Source: Candidatus Helarchaeota archaeon
GTDB taxonomy: Archaea > Asgardarchaeota > Lokiarchaeia > Helarchaeales > HEL-GB-A
Length of the DNA stretch: 19,974 nucleotides
Reading direction: 5' to 3'
Assembly (NCBI GenBank): GCA_013375405.1
Contig: JABXJU010000068.1
Location: 1 to 19,974 of the forward strand
Notes under the pieces: model-generated
What the model was told of the DNA's origin: nothing
Database searches by the model: none
The model's input: the letters and a program-made list of their open reading frames with translations, nothing else
Translations under genes and position numbers: made by a program
In this document: piece by piece, positions 7,675 through 14,332 of the stretch
Numbering within the stretch: the stretch's first letter is position 1
How the letters are laid out: the number at the start of each line of letters is the position of its first letter

Positions 7675-7908
7675 ATGCCCAGAGAAAAAATAGAACGAAT
7701 CATTCCTCTTGCTCCGATTGACCGATTAATAAGAAAAGCGAAAGCAGAACGAGTAAGTGAAAAGGCAGCAATAGCTATGGGTGAAATTTTGGAGGAATTA
7801 GGGTTGGAAATTGCTGCAATGGCACGAGATCTAGCAGAACATGCGCACCGAAAAACTGTCAATGGCGATGATATCCGTTTAGCCTATAAACAATGGCGAA
7901 GAAAATAA
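7675..7908 (+). CDS. Archaeal histone (HMf-like histone fold)
   Basis: This 77-aa protein is a single histone fold that aligns without gaps to HMfB-type archaeal histones: PLAPIDRLIRKAKAERVS (residues 11-28, alpha-1/loop 1), a long central helix (AIAMGEILEELGLEIAAMA), loop 2 with the RKT DNA-contact motif (58-60) and the final helix GDDIRLAYKQWRRK. It dimerises and wraps DNA in archaeal chromatin. It has about seven extra N-terminal residues (MPREKIER) that are mostly charged. The residue matching HMfB Gly16, which allows close stacking of adjacent superhelical turns, is Lys23 here, suggesting looser or shorter histone fibres. The ATG has a good Shine-Dalgarno (GGTGAGG, 7661-7667), so this mRNA has a leader. 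It stands alone behind a long regulatory region. Confidence 0.97.
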   Translation: MPREKIERIIPLAPIDRLIRKAKAERVSEKAAIAMGEILEELGLEIAAMARDLAEHAHRKTVNGDDIRLAYKQWRRK

Positions 7909-8094
7909 AATTTACCTCTCTTTTTTCCTCAAAGAAAAAGCATTGATTTTAAGTTGGATCATTATTACACTTACTCTTTTATGAAACATGAAAATTTTTC
8001 TTATTGAAGGGAATTGCGAGGATTATTTTCAATTGTACCGTTTAATCAAATGGAAAAAAATAGATGGATTTGGCTGGAGATTACTTTTTCGGAT

Positions 8095-8622
8095 TTAACT
8101 TGAGACAACGGACCCACAGTAGGGACACATCTTGTAATCAAGGCGAATGACTTTTTGGCATGCATCGCATCGGAATTCCCTAAGTGTTAGCGAACAATAT
8201 GGACAGAAGAAGAAGTTTGGTTGAATGGGACGTCTACATCTTGGACAGGCATCACCAGATACACCAACTGTAGCTGGTGCACTTACACCCGCTCCAAGTC
8301 CTGCAGCGGCGCCCGTTGCTGCAACTGCAACCGCACCTGCGGGGGCTGTTGCCTGCATTGGACCACGCTCAGCTTGCGTGATTAAAGCCTTTACTGATTG
8401 AGATATTTGATAAGGATTGATCATTGGGATTGCGAGGTTTTGAATAATGAATGCGATTATTTTATTACCATTCAATTCTTCAAAAGTCCCTTGTTCTAAA
8501 ATTTCTCTCCCTTTGACTAATCGCAATGCCCACACCTCCCCTAGTTTCCCGATTTGAGCCGCATAACTCGATCCAGGAATTCCTAGAGGTGAGGAGTACG
8601 GGACAAATTCTTCATCACCCAT
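8095..8622 (-). CDS. Double zinc-ribbon protein with Ala/Gly-rich linker
   Basis: This 175-aa protein has an N-terminal globular part (about 10-90; GKLGEVWALRLVKGREILEQ, then IIAFIIQNLAIPMINP), an Ala/Gly/Val-rich flexible linker (about 90-122) and a C-terminal double zinc ribbon. The zinc ligands are four CxxC pairs: C126/C129, C140/C143, C152/C155 and C166/C169, with CPRC, CPYC, CDAC and CPYCG. This layout is typical of small archaeal proteins that use zinc ribbons for protein or nucleic-acid contacts; no enzyme motif is present. The ATG at 8622 is preceded by GGTGAA at a suitable distance. It is divergent from the AN1/M50 protease gene, also a zinc-finger protein. The specific function is unknown. 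Confidence 0.8.
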   Translation of the reverse strand: MGDEEFVPYSSPLGIPGSSYAAQIGKLGEVWALRLVKGREILEQGTFEELNGNKIIAFIIQNLAIPMINPYQISQSVKALITQAERGPMQATAPAGAVAVAATGAAAGLGAGVSAPATVGVSGDACPRCRRPIQPNFFFCPYCSLTLREFRCDACQKVIRLDYKMCPYCGSVVSS

Positions 8623-8774
8623 TCTTATTCACCATGCCTACATTGATTTTATTTATGTTAATTTTTAATGTTAATTTCAGTTAACTCTCAGAACCTAAAA
8701 TATTAATTACGTGGTATTAATTATTATCTATCCATTATGAATGTTATCAATTTTTTTAAGGAGACGAAAGTGGC

Positions 8775-9680
8775 GTGACTCGATGTGTAAAGTGTAGAAA
8801 AGAGATTTACATGCCGTTCATTTGTACATATTGTTCAGAAGCGTTCTGTAGTGACCATAGGCTTCCAGAAAATCATAATTGCAAAAATATACATACAGCC
8901 TTACCGCCACATGCCCGGGTTCAATCAACACCCACAGAGTCTTATCCCACAGAAACAAGTTGGCAGCCTACACCTGGTGCTCAAGTTGAACGGTATTTTG
9001 AACCAGATGGAACGGAAGTTATAATTGAGCGGGTACCTATGTATGTGATACAACGGCCCGAAAATCCCATTTGGAAATTTTCCGCGCTTGAATTGCAGCA
9101 TCTGGCTTTGGGGCTCATTCTCATGTTTGGTGTCGGGATTTCTATGTTTTTTACTATTTATTGGTTATATGGAAAGGAGCCAGATTGGGGGAATTTCTTA
9201 TTGCTTGCATTATTTGTAACTCTGGCATTTCTTCTCCACGAATTTGGGCATAAATTTGTTGGTATTCGGCTTGGTAATTGGTCCGAATTTCGCCTTATTA
9301 AAATTTTCACAATTTTAACAGCAATTTCGGTTATTCCATTTAATCCTATAAAAATAGTGTGCCCAGGTGCTGTTCAAGTAACAGGAGACACTAGTACAGA
9401 GAATATGGGCAAGATTGCACTAGCAGGACCAGTAGTTAATCTAATATTGGCAGCTATCTTCATTATACTAGCCAATATTTTATTTGTTCCGACTGATAAT
9501 ATGTTCAATGTTCTGATTATTGCGACAAATCTTAATTCCTTGTTAGGAATCTTTAATTTGATTCCATTCGGCCCCCTTGATGGGCTAAAAGTCATTCGCT
9601 GGAATAAAATATATTACTTCATTACGATTGCTTTACTAATTGCGATCTTAGTTTATGTATTCCCCCTAATGAAGCTCTAA
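8775..9680 (+). CDS. AN1-type zinc finger fused to a site-2-protease-like (M50) membrane metallopeptidase
   Basis: This is a 301-aa protein. Residues 4-36 form an AN1-type zinc finger with the ligand series C4, C7, C17, C20, C25, H28, H34, C36. A hydrophilic linker (37-100) follows, then about five to six transmembrane segments. The third of these regions carries HEFGH (155-159), the zinc-binding HExxH of M50 proteases, and NLIPFGPLDG (261-270) supplies the third ligand Asp in the family's LDG motif; ALAGPVVNL (215-223) is also typical. The enzyme should cleave substrates within the membrane, with the AN1 finger on the cytosolic side probably recruiting them; AN1 fingers in eukaryotes occur in ubiquitin-pathway proteins. 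The start is a GTG at 8775, preceded by AAGGAGA and with an in-frame stop at 8757-8759. Compared with regulated bacterial S2P enzymes it has no PDZ domain. Confidence 0.92.
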   Translation: MTRCVKCRKEIYMPFICTYCSEAFCSDHRLPENHNCKNIHTALPPHARVQSTPTESYPTETSWQPTPGAQVERYFEPDGTEVIIERVPMYVIQRPENPIWKFSALELQHLALGLILMFGVGISMFFTIYWLYGKEPDWGNFLLLALFVTLAFLLHEFGHKFVGIRLGNWSEFRLIKIFTILTAISVIPFNPIKIVCPGAVQVTGDTSTENMGKIALAGPVVNLILAAIFIILANILFVPTDNMFNVLIIATNLNSLLGIFNLIPFGPLDGLKVIRWNKIYYFITIALLIAILVYVFPLMKL

Positions 9681-9706
9681 ATAAAAGAAAGAAAAAATTA
9701 TGGTAG

Positions 9707-10426
9707 TTACGTGGTAATTTTTCCACTAACTGCGTCACAAAAGACTTTCTTTCGAACTTCATTGAAGTTCAAGACTGCAATGAAATATGGGCTTAAAATG
9801 ATTTGAACGAGAGGAATTTCAAAGACTTCATCTAAAATTCGTTGGACATCTGTTGGGCGTCGAGCAATTTGAATCCGAAGCTTCTCAATCGCTAATTCGG
9901 GAGTTATTTTAGCAATTTGAATGCGATCTTTATTTTCATTAATGAATGTGCTAGGAGCGTCTTCCAGTACCATGTTACTGATTTTATCGGGATTGATCTG
10001 GTTTCCTTCGATATTAAACGCGAGGTCACCATTATTTTCAATGAATACTTTTTCAACAATGTCAATTGTGACATTCCGCTTCAATTTTTTTGGACCTTCA
10101 ATAACCTCTCCTAATTTAATAATTTTATCAAAAACCCGGACACCTTCCACATCACTTTGCACCGGTACTTCGAGATGCTTGTGTCGTAAATATCGTATCC
10201 AATATTTCCCCTTTACTCTTAGAAACATATTATAATTTTGTTCAACGCTTTCAATATCGATTTCCTCTGGGTTTTTTGCTTGTCTTCCATAGGGCTTCTT
10301 CTTCTTTTGTTCGATCAGGGTTCGTGCTTGATGTTGATCCACTGTTTTAGCGATGAAATATATCTTTTGTTTGCTAATTTTTTCGGTCAAGGCTGTATTA
10401 GGTCCTTTAATATCGTATTCGGACAT
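9707..10426 (-). CDS. Protein of unknown function
   Basis: This is a 239-aa protein that I do not recognise. It has a Lys-rich N-terminal third (about 40-50, EQKKKKPYGRQ), a beta-rich centre (NVTIDIVEKVFIENNGDLAF) and a helical C-terminal part ending in a moderately hydrophobic stretch (VQIILSPYFIAVLNF) too polar at its borders for a clear membrane helix. No catalytic or metal-binding pattern is visible and there are no CxxC pairs. I chose the ATG at 10426 because GGTGAG lies just upstream; a TTG at 10438 would add four residues and overlap that ribosome-binding site. It converges with the AN1/M50 gene (26-base gap) and is divergent from the HEAT-repeat gene. The AT-rich gap upstream (TATTATATTTATTAA) probably holds the divergent promoters. 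Confidence 0.7.
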   Translation of the reverse strand: MSEYDIKGPNTALTEKISKQKIYFIAKTVDQHQARTLIEQKKKKPYGRQAKNPEEIDIESVEQNYNMFLRVKGKYWIRYLRHKHLEVPVQSDVEGVRVFDKIIKLGEVIEGPKKLKRNVTIDIVEKVFIENNGDLAFNIEGNQINPDKISNMVLEDAPSTFINENKDRIQIAKITPELAIEKLRIQIARRPTDVQRILDEVFEIPLVQIILSPYFIAVLNFNEVRKKVFCDAVSGKITT

Positions 10427-10544
10427 CCATCTCACCAATTGTTATATTATATTTATTAATTCATAAGCCTTTTCTATAATCGTTTTTATAATATTGTGAT
10501 TTTTAAGTATTTAATCATAGCACGTCTCTAATGAGTAGGACAGA

Positions 10545-11231
10545 ATGAGTACAGAAATCGATGAGTCTGATTGGACTTTTTGTCAAAATGTAGAGGAATT
10601 AATTACATTTCTTCAGGAGACTATAGAAGATAAAGAAAGCTCCGTTCGGATAAGTTCTGTACTGGGTTTATTATTAATTACTGCTGTAAAATCTGAGTAT
10701 TATGAAAAGTTAGTTACGTATTTGAAATCTTTGTTGATAGTAGATGATATTTATATTCGAGGCAGTGCTGCCTTAAGTATTGGGATTCTCGGAGCTTATC
10801 TCGAAGACCCCGTTCCTTTTATTGATATTTTGAAACTACTCCTTTTTGATGAGACTAGATTTGTTAAAAGAAATGCCTCGGTAGGTTTAGCACTCATTTT
10901 AAGTGCATCAACTTCCAAAGAAAGACGCCATAACTTGCTAGAAGAACTCCTCTCTAGCTCATATTGGTATTTTCGATTAACAGGGGTTGTAGGGCTTGGG
11001 TTATTTTGTGAAGAAACAGAAATCACTACTATTGTCGAGAGGTTAAAACCATTATTAAATGATTCTGATGTCGACGTGAGAATTGGGACTGTATATGGAT
11101 TGGGTTTCATTGCAAAAAACTATATATACACCGAGCAATTAATTCTTTTCTTAAAATCCTGTCTTTTAGATTATGATCCAGCTGTCATCCACAGTGCAAA
11201 AGTTGTTTTAAATTTCTTGCACTTGGGTTAG
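10545..11231 (+). CDS. HEAT-repeat protein
   Basis: This 228-aa all-helical protein is built of about five to six tandem repeats of 35-40 residues starting near residues 19, 54, 93, 131 and 166. Each has the HEAT-like pattern D-x-x-V/I-R at the start of a second helix (KESSVRISSVLGLL, DDIYIRGSAALSIG, ETRFVKRNASVGLA, SYWYFRLTGVVGLG, DVDVRIGTVYGLG). The short Gly-Leu-Gly/Gly-Leu-Ala cores are close to the proteasome/cyclosome repeat pattern seen in Rpn1/Rpn2, a resemblance I treat as tentative. Such solenoids bind proteins and have no catalysis of their own. No signal peptide or membrane segment is present. It starts at the ATG at 10545 and ends six bases from the convergent nitrilase gene. Its partner is unknown. 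Confidence 0.8.
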   Translation: MSTEIDESDWTFCQNVEELITFLQETIEDKESSVRISSVLGLLLITAVKSEYYEKLVTYLKSLLIVDDIYIRGSAALSIGILGAYLEDPVPFIDILKLLLFDETRFVKRNASVGLALILSASTSKERRHNLLEELLSSSYWYFRLTGVVGLGLFCEETEITTIVERLKPLLNDSDVDVRIGTVYGLGFIAKNYIYTEQLILFLKSCLLDYDPAVIHSAKVVLNFLHLG

Positions 11232-11237
11232 AAATAA

Positions 11238-12035
11238 TTACTCTATTTTGTACATATTAACCCGTCTATCGTTTAAAACATGATTAAATCTATTGAGTTT
11301 CTTATTTCGCGCTAGTATTGGGTTAATTGAACTGTGAATGATTTCTTCCAGGTCCTTTGAGGCCTGATTTAAAACCTTTCCTGTTTGATCGATTATGGTG
11401 CTCCTCCCAATAAATGTCAGATTACGTTCTATTCCAATACGATTGGCTAGAATGATGAATATTCTATTCCATTTGGAATGATACGTATCGCCCAAATAAG
11501 CACCGTCCGGAATTACTGCGTTCATTAAATGACAAACTATATCGGCACCCATCAGAGCAAGGGACCGTGGTATTTCTGGAAAAAACCAATCAAAACATAC
11601 CATTATACCGATTTTATATTTATGAAGATCAAATAACTGTAAGGGGAGATCCCCAGGTAGAAAAAATTCTTTCTCGCGTGCATATAATTGAATTTTCCGG
11701 TATGTCGTTATATATCCATCTGGTCCGAAAACCACCGCTGAATTATAAAATTTTCCCTCAGCTTTTTCGTTAATACCTGCTACAATAAATACCGCGTTTT
11801 CTATTGATAATTTTTCTAACAATTTACAACTTTTTGATTCTGGAATCTTCTCAGCTGTCTTCTGAACCTGTTGAGGATTCTCAAAATTATATCCTGAGAA
11901 TGCTAATTCGGGGAGTACAATTAATTCAGCCTTATTCGCGGAGATCGCCTTCTCAATTAATCGTTTGATTCGCTCTCTATTTGACTCCAATTTTAAGAAA
12001 TCAGGATTAAATTGGATTGCTGAAACGTTTAGCAT
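11238..12035 (-). CDS. Carbon-nitrogen hydrolase (nitrilase superfamily)
   Basis: This 265-aa enzyme has the complete nitrilase-superfamily catalytic set: Glu43 in LPELAFSGY, Lys114 in YRKIQLY and Cys147 in IGIMVCFDWFFPE, with a second conserved Glu near 121-123 (AREKEFFLPGD). Length and order match single-domain omega-amidase, N-carbamoyl-putrescine amidase and related hydrolases of amide or nitrile C-N bonds. The substrate cannot be assigned; the last 25 residues (RNKKLNRFNHVLNDRRV) follow the superfamily layout of a C-terminal basic stretch. The ATG at 12035 has GAGGGA about eight bases upstream. It is the last gene of a tight - strand run with the 12054 gene (18-base gap) and the GNAT acetyltransferase. 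Confidence 0.93.
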   Translation of the reverse strand: MLNVSAIQFNPDFLKLESNRERIKRLIEKAISANKAELIVLPELAFSGYNFENPQQVQKTAEKIPESKSCKLLEKLSIENAVFIVAGINEKAEGKFYNSAVVFGPDGYITTYRKIQLYAREKEFFLPGDLPLQLFDLHKYKIGIMVCFDWFFPEIPRSLALMGADIVCHLMNAVIPDGAYLGDTYHSKWNRIFIILANRIGIERNLTFIGRSTIIDQTGKVLNQASKDLEEIIHSSINPILARNKKLNRFNHVLNDRRVNMYKIE

Positions 12036-12053
12036 AAATTAATTCCCTCTGAA

Positions 12054-12557
12054 TTAAATCAATTTTGGATAGAGCAGATGTCCCAATAATTTAAACACAT
12101 GATCTGGGAAATTTTTTGCAAAATTGCCGCACCCAATTCGTTTTAATCGTGGATTTTTCTCTAAATATTTCTTAATATTTTCCTTTCCCGCCACAATATC
12201 TTCAACATGTCTTGCGACCTGTGAAAACCACCTGACTTCCTTCAAGTAGGATATCTTGATAATAGTTTCAATTTTTTGCCCCTTTTGAATAAGTGTGCTA
12301 AAATCCAGTTCTTTATCTGCTACTGCTAGAATGACGAATGCTTTCTGGGCGGGATCAAGTTTTCCAAATCGCTCCAAGCGATCTGGCCAAAGAATTTCGG
12401 TGTCGTTATCAGGAAGATTCTTTAATTCAGCAATAATGGTATCTACGCGTTCCAATTTATCTTGGATTATCTCGACAGTTAATTCTTTCGTTTCACTCTG
12501 CATGAAATCTAGAATTTCTCCGATGATATTTGCAGAGAAATCTAATTCTTCCGACAT
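12054..12557 (-). CDS. Small soluble protein of unknown function
   Basis: This is a 167-aa, mainly helical protein that I do not recognise. The N-terminal half is acidic (MSEELDFSANIIGEILDFMQ), the middle contains FGKLDPAQKAFVILAVADKE, and the C-terminal part is basic (KNPRLKRIGCGNFAKNFPDH). No metal-binding or nucleotide-binding motif and no membrane helix are seen. I chose the ATG at 12557, giving a 25-base gap from the upstream GNAT gene. An ATG at 12623 would add 22 basic residues and overlap that gene by 41 bases; no clear Shine-Dalgarno decides between them. The 18-base spacing to the nitrilase suggests co-transcription, so a role in the same small-molecule modification pathway is possible. 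Confidence 0.7.
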   Translation of the reverse strand: MSEELDFSANIIGEILDFMQSETKELTVEIIQDKLERVDTIIAELKNLPDNDTEILWPDRLERFGKLDPAQKAFVILAVADKELDFSTLIQKGQKIETIIKISYLKEVRWFSQVARHVEDIVAGKENIKKYLEKNPRLKRIGCGNFAKNFPDHVFKLLGHLLYPKLI

Positions 12558-12582
12558 TTTTATCGATTTTGGTCTAGTTAGT

Positions 12583-13695
12583 TTAACGATGGTATGGTAT
12601 GAAAAATTCTTTGTATTTCTCATATCTATTTAATTCTTCACCTTTAGATGAGAGAATTAAAACAAGAAATTCATAGGTGCTTGTATCATCAATGAATTTG
12701 AGCTTCTTGAAGGTTTTTATTTCATATTGAGGTTGGGTTGTCTGAACGATAAATATCTTCGGATGTTCGTCTCGTATCCACCGGACTATATGCGCTATTA
12801 CCCCCGCTCTTTCTTCTACAGTGGTTTCTTCAGCGAAACAGGTCTCAGACATCAAAGTGGCAGGTGCGATGCCGTTTTTAAAATTGATCGTCTCAAAACG
12901 AATAAACAGGGTGGCTAAGATCTTCCCGTCGCGTTCCCACACTTTCCAGTGATAACCCCATGGTGGATCAAACGTCTTTAGTCTACTTGTATACTCAAAC
13001 TCGTACTTAATCCGTTCGTCTGTCCAAATTTTACTTAATATCATTCGTTTTTGATATGAATTAATTATATCCACCGCACTTTTCATATCGCTTTCTTTAC
13101 CTTCACGAATCTTACCGCCTTGCAAAACATTCTTAGGAATTCCTGCATAGAGTTTTAACAATTTTGCTAGAACAATATTTAAGCCTCGATATTCGTGAAG
13201 AATTTTTCTGCCATAATCCCCCATTACCTTGATATAATGCTGTTGATTTTTCAGAAATCTTTTGAAATTGAAATGGTCTTTAAGTAATTCATTTCCACCA
13301 AATCCTTTTTCCGGAAAACCGTAAATAAAATCGATTCCTGCCTTTGTAGCATCTTCAATCATGCGGGTGAGTAAGGCTTTTTGGATCCCTTGGCGTTGGA
13401 ACTCAGGGAGGGTCGCAGTTAATCCTAGGGAAAGGGCATTTAATTCTATTTCATTCTCGAGTTTGAGTTTAACAGGAGTACCCATCATGGTGGCTATCAA
13501 CTGATCTCCCTTCCATGCTGAATAAAAAAAGCGCCTATCAGGATGATAAGCTCCTAAATACCATTCTGTATATTTTACAGAATTCCAACTGTTCGCCCCA
13601 GATTGAAAATAACTTATAAAATAGGTCTTCTCATAGAGCTCGGAGATTTTATCCACTGGAATGGGATCTTGAAGTACCTTAATATCAAAATCCAT
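12583..13695 (-). CDS. GNAT-family N-acetyltransferase
   Basis: This is a 370-aa protein whose N-terminal half is a GNAT domain: LSLGLTATLPEFQRQGIQKA (residues 88-107) is the beta4-alpha3 acetyl-CoA pyrophosphate-binding signature (R/Q-x-x-G-x-A form), followed by the helix LLTRMIEDATKAG and the beta5 strand FIYGFPEKGFGG. The remaining 200 residues look like a second, degenerate GNAT-like half (WGYHWKVWERDGKILATLFI; IAHIVRWIRDEHPKIFIVQT), similar in outline to two-domain Eis-type enzymes. The substrate is unknown. The ATG at 13695 has GGTGA five bases upstream; a GTG at 13704 falls within that site. It is the first gene of the run with the 12054 gene and the nitrilase, and lies 3' of the selenoprotein candidate and its SECIS-like element. 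Confidence 0.85.
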   Translation of the reverse strand: MDFDIKVLQDPIPVDKISELYEKTYFISYFQSGANSWNSVKYTEWYLGAYHPDRRFFYSAWKGDQLIATMMGTPVKLKLENEIELNALSLGLTATLPEFQRQGIQKALLTRMIEDATKAGIDFIYGFPEKGFGGNELLKDHFNFKRFLKNQQHYIKVMGDYGRKILHEYRGLNIVLAKLLKLYAGIPKNVLQGGKIREGKESDMKSAVDIINSYQKRMILSKIWTDERIKYEFEYTSRLKTFDPPWGYHWKVWERDGKILATLFIRFETINFKNGIAPATLMSETCFAEETTVEERAGVIAHIVRWIRDEHPKIFIVQTTQPQYEIKTFKKLKFIDDTSTYEFLVLILSSKGEELNRYEKYKEFFIPYHR

Positions 13696-13873
13696 TAAAG
13701 TCACCTTATTTTCTCTCTTCCGCTAAATTGGTTATTAATGTTTTTTACTAACTTATTGGCTAGATGAATTAGAATCTTTTAGGAGTCCCGTGGAAATTAT
13801 AAATTTTATATGATAAATGGTAAATTATCGACTTAGAATTTTTGAATTGACAGGGAGGGGGGCATGAACCCTT

Positions 13874-13910
13874 ATCAGTAATATACCTAAAATTTTGTAA
13901 ATTACTTCAT
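13874..13910 (-). promoter_or_regulatory. Candidate SECIS element, eukaryote-like (AUGA / stem / A-rich loop / GA)
   Basis: On the - strand, starting 12 bases after the terminal TGA of the HesB-like gene, the transcript reads AUGA (13910-13907), AGUAAUUUAC (13906-13897), loop AAAAUUUUAG (13896-13887), GUAUAUUACU (13886-13877), GA(U) (13876-13874). The two ten-base arms pair fully except for one U-U. At the base, UGA faces GAU and gives the U-U, G-A, A-G set of the eukaryotic SECIS kink-turn, and the apical loop opens with AAAA, matching the unpaired AA. Stem length is slightly short of the usual eukaryotic one. The basal helix is weak (perhaps five pairs, 13921-13925 with 13865-13869). Known context: eukaryote-like SECIS structures have been reported for Lokiarchaeota selenoprotein genes. 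The function here is inferred. Confidence 0.75.
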
Positions 13911-13922
13911 CTATACTATCAT

Positions 13923-14258
13923 TCAATTTAGAGAAGGTTCAAATTCTTTTATTGCGAGAAAATCTCCGTAAGAAGTATTGGAGAGCATAATAGTCAATTT
14001 CGATAGACCACTGACCATAAAATAGGCATCGGTTTGAAAGAAGATATCAAATCCTTTCGTATTCATTTTATAGTACGATTCAGGATCATATTGCGACATG
14101 TCTTGAATACTCACGGCAATCCACTCTCCAGCTGAACCACATCAATTAACTACTTCATTAAATGAAATAATTATTCCAGAATTTGGACCTATTTTCTCGT
14201 TGATATAGTTGCATGCCTCATCCGTTATCTCAATAGCAATTTCCTCTAATTTGATCAC
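13923..14258 (-). CDS. HesB/IscA-like selenoprotein candidate, in-frame TGA read as selenocysteine
   Basis: Read through a single TGA (14142-14144), this frame encodes 111 residues. The N-terminal part IEITDEACNYINEKIG (9-24) is the typical opening helix of IscA/HesB-family proteins, followed by strand SGIIISFNEVVN and then Sec39-Cys40-Gly41, where the family carries its first conserved cysteine (the CxG region). The rest (GEWIAVS, then GFDIFFQTDAYFMVSG, then the KLTIML strand) continues the beta fold; the C-terminal CGC of true IscA is absent. HesB-like selenoproteins are a known archaeal family. The start is taken as GTG at 14258, after an in-frame TAG; no Shine-Dalgarno stands out and the start is the least certain part. 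The terminal stop is also TGA, followed by the SECIS-like hairpin. The alternative, a pseudogene or sequencing error, is less likely because codon use and protein pattern continue on both sides. Confidence 0.82.
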
Positions 14259-14332
14259 CTATTTAATTGATTGATTTAAGCTGATGAAAGATATGAAATG
14301 ATTAGCAAAAAAGCTATGGGTGAGAATTTCAA

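Noticed and set aside
13849..13878. Hairpin GATAAGGG / CCCTGTC with a C-rich loop on the - strand as the SECIS element
   Set aside because: It has only about eight pairs with a bulge, no AUGA/GA or GAA/A core, and it competes with the 3' arm of the better kink-turn hairpin at 13874-13910. It may still be a 3'-end structure.
13923..14114. Free-standing 63-aa ORF starting at the ATG at 14114
   Set aside because: The protein pattern continues upstream through the TGA at 14142-14144, and the ATG lies inside the family fold, so it is the C-terminal part of the read-through gene.
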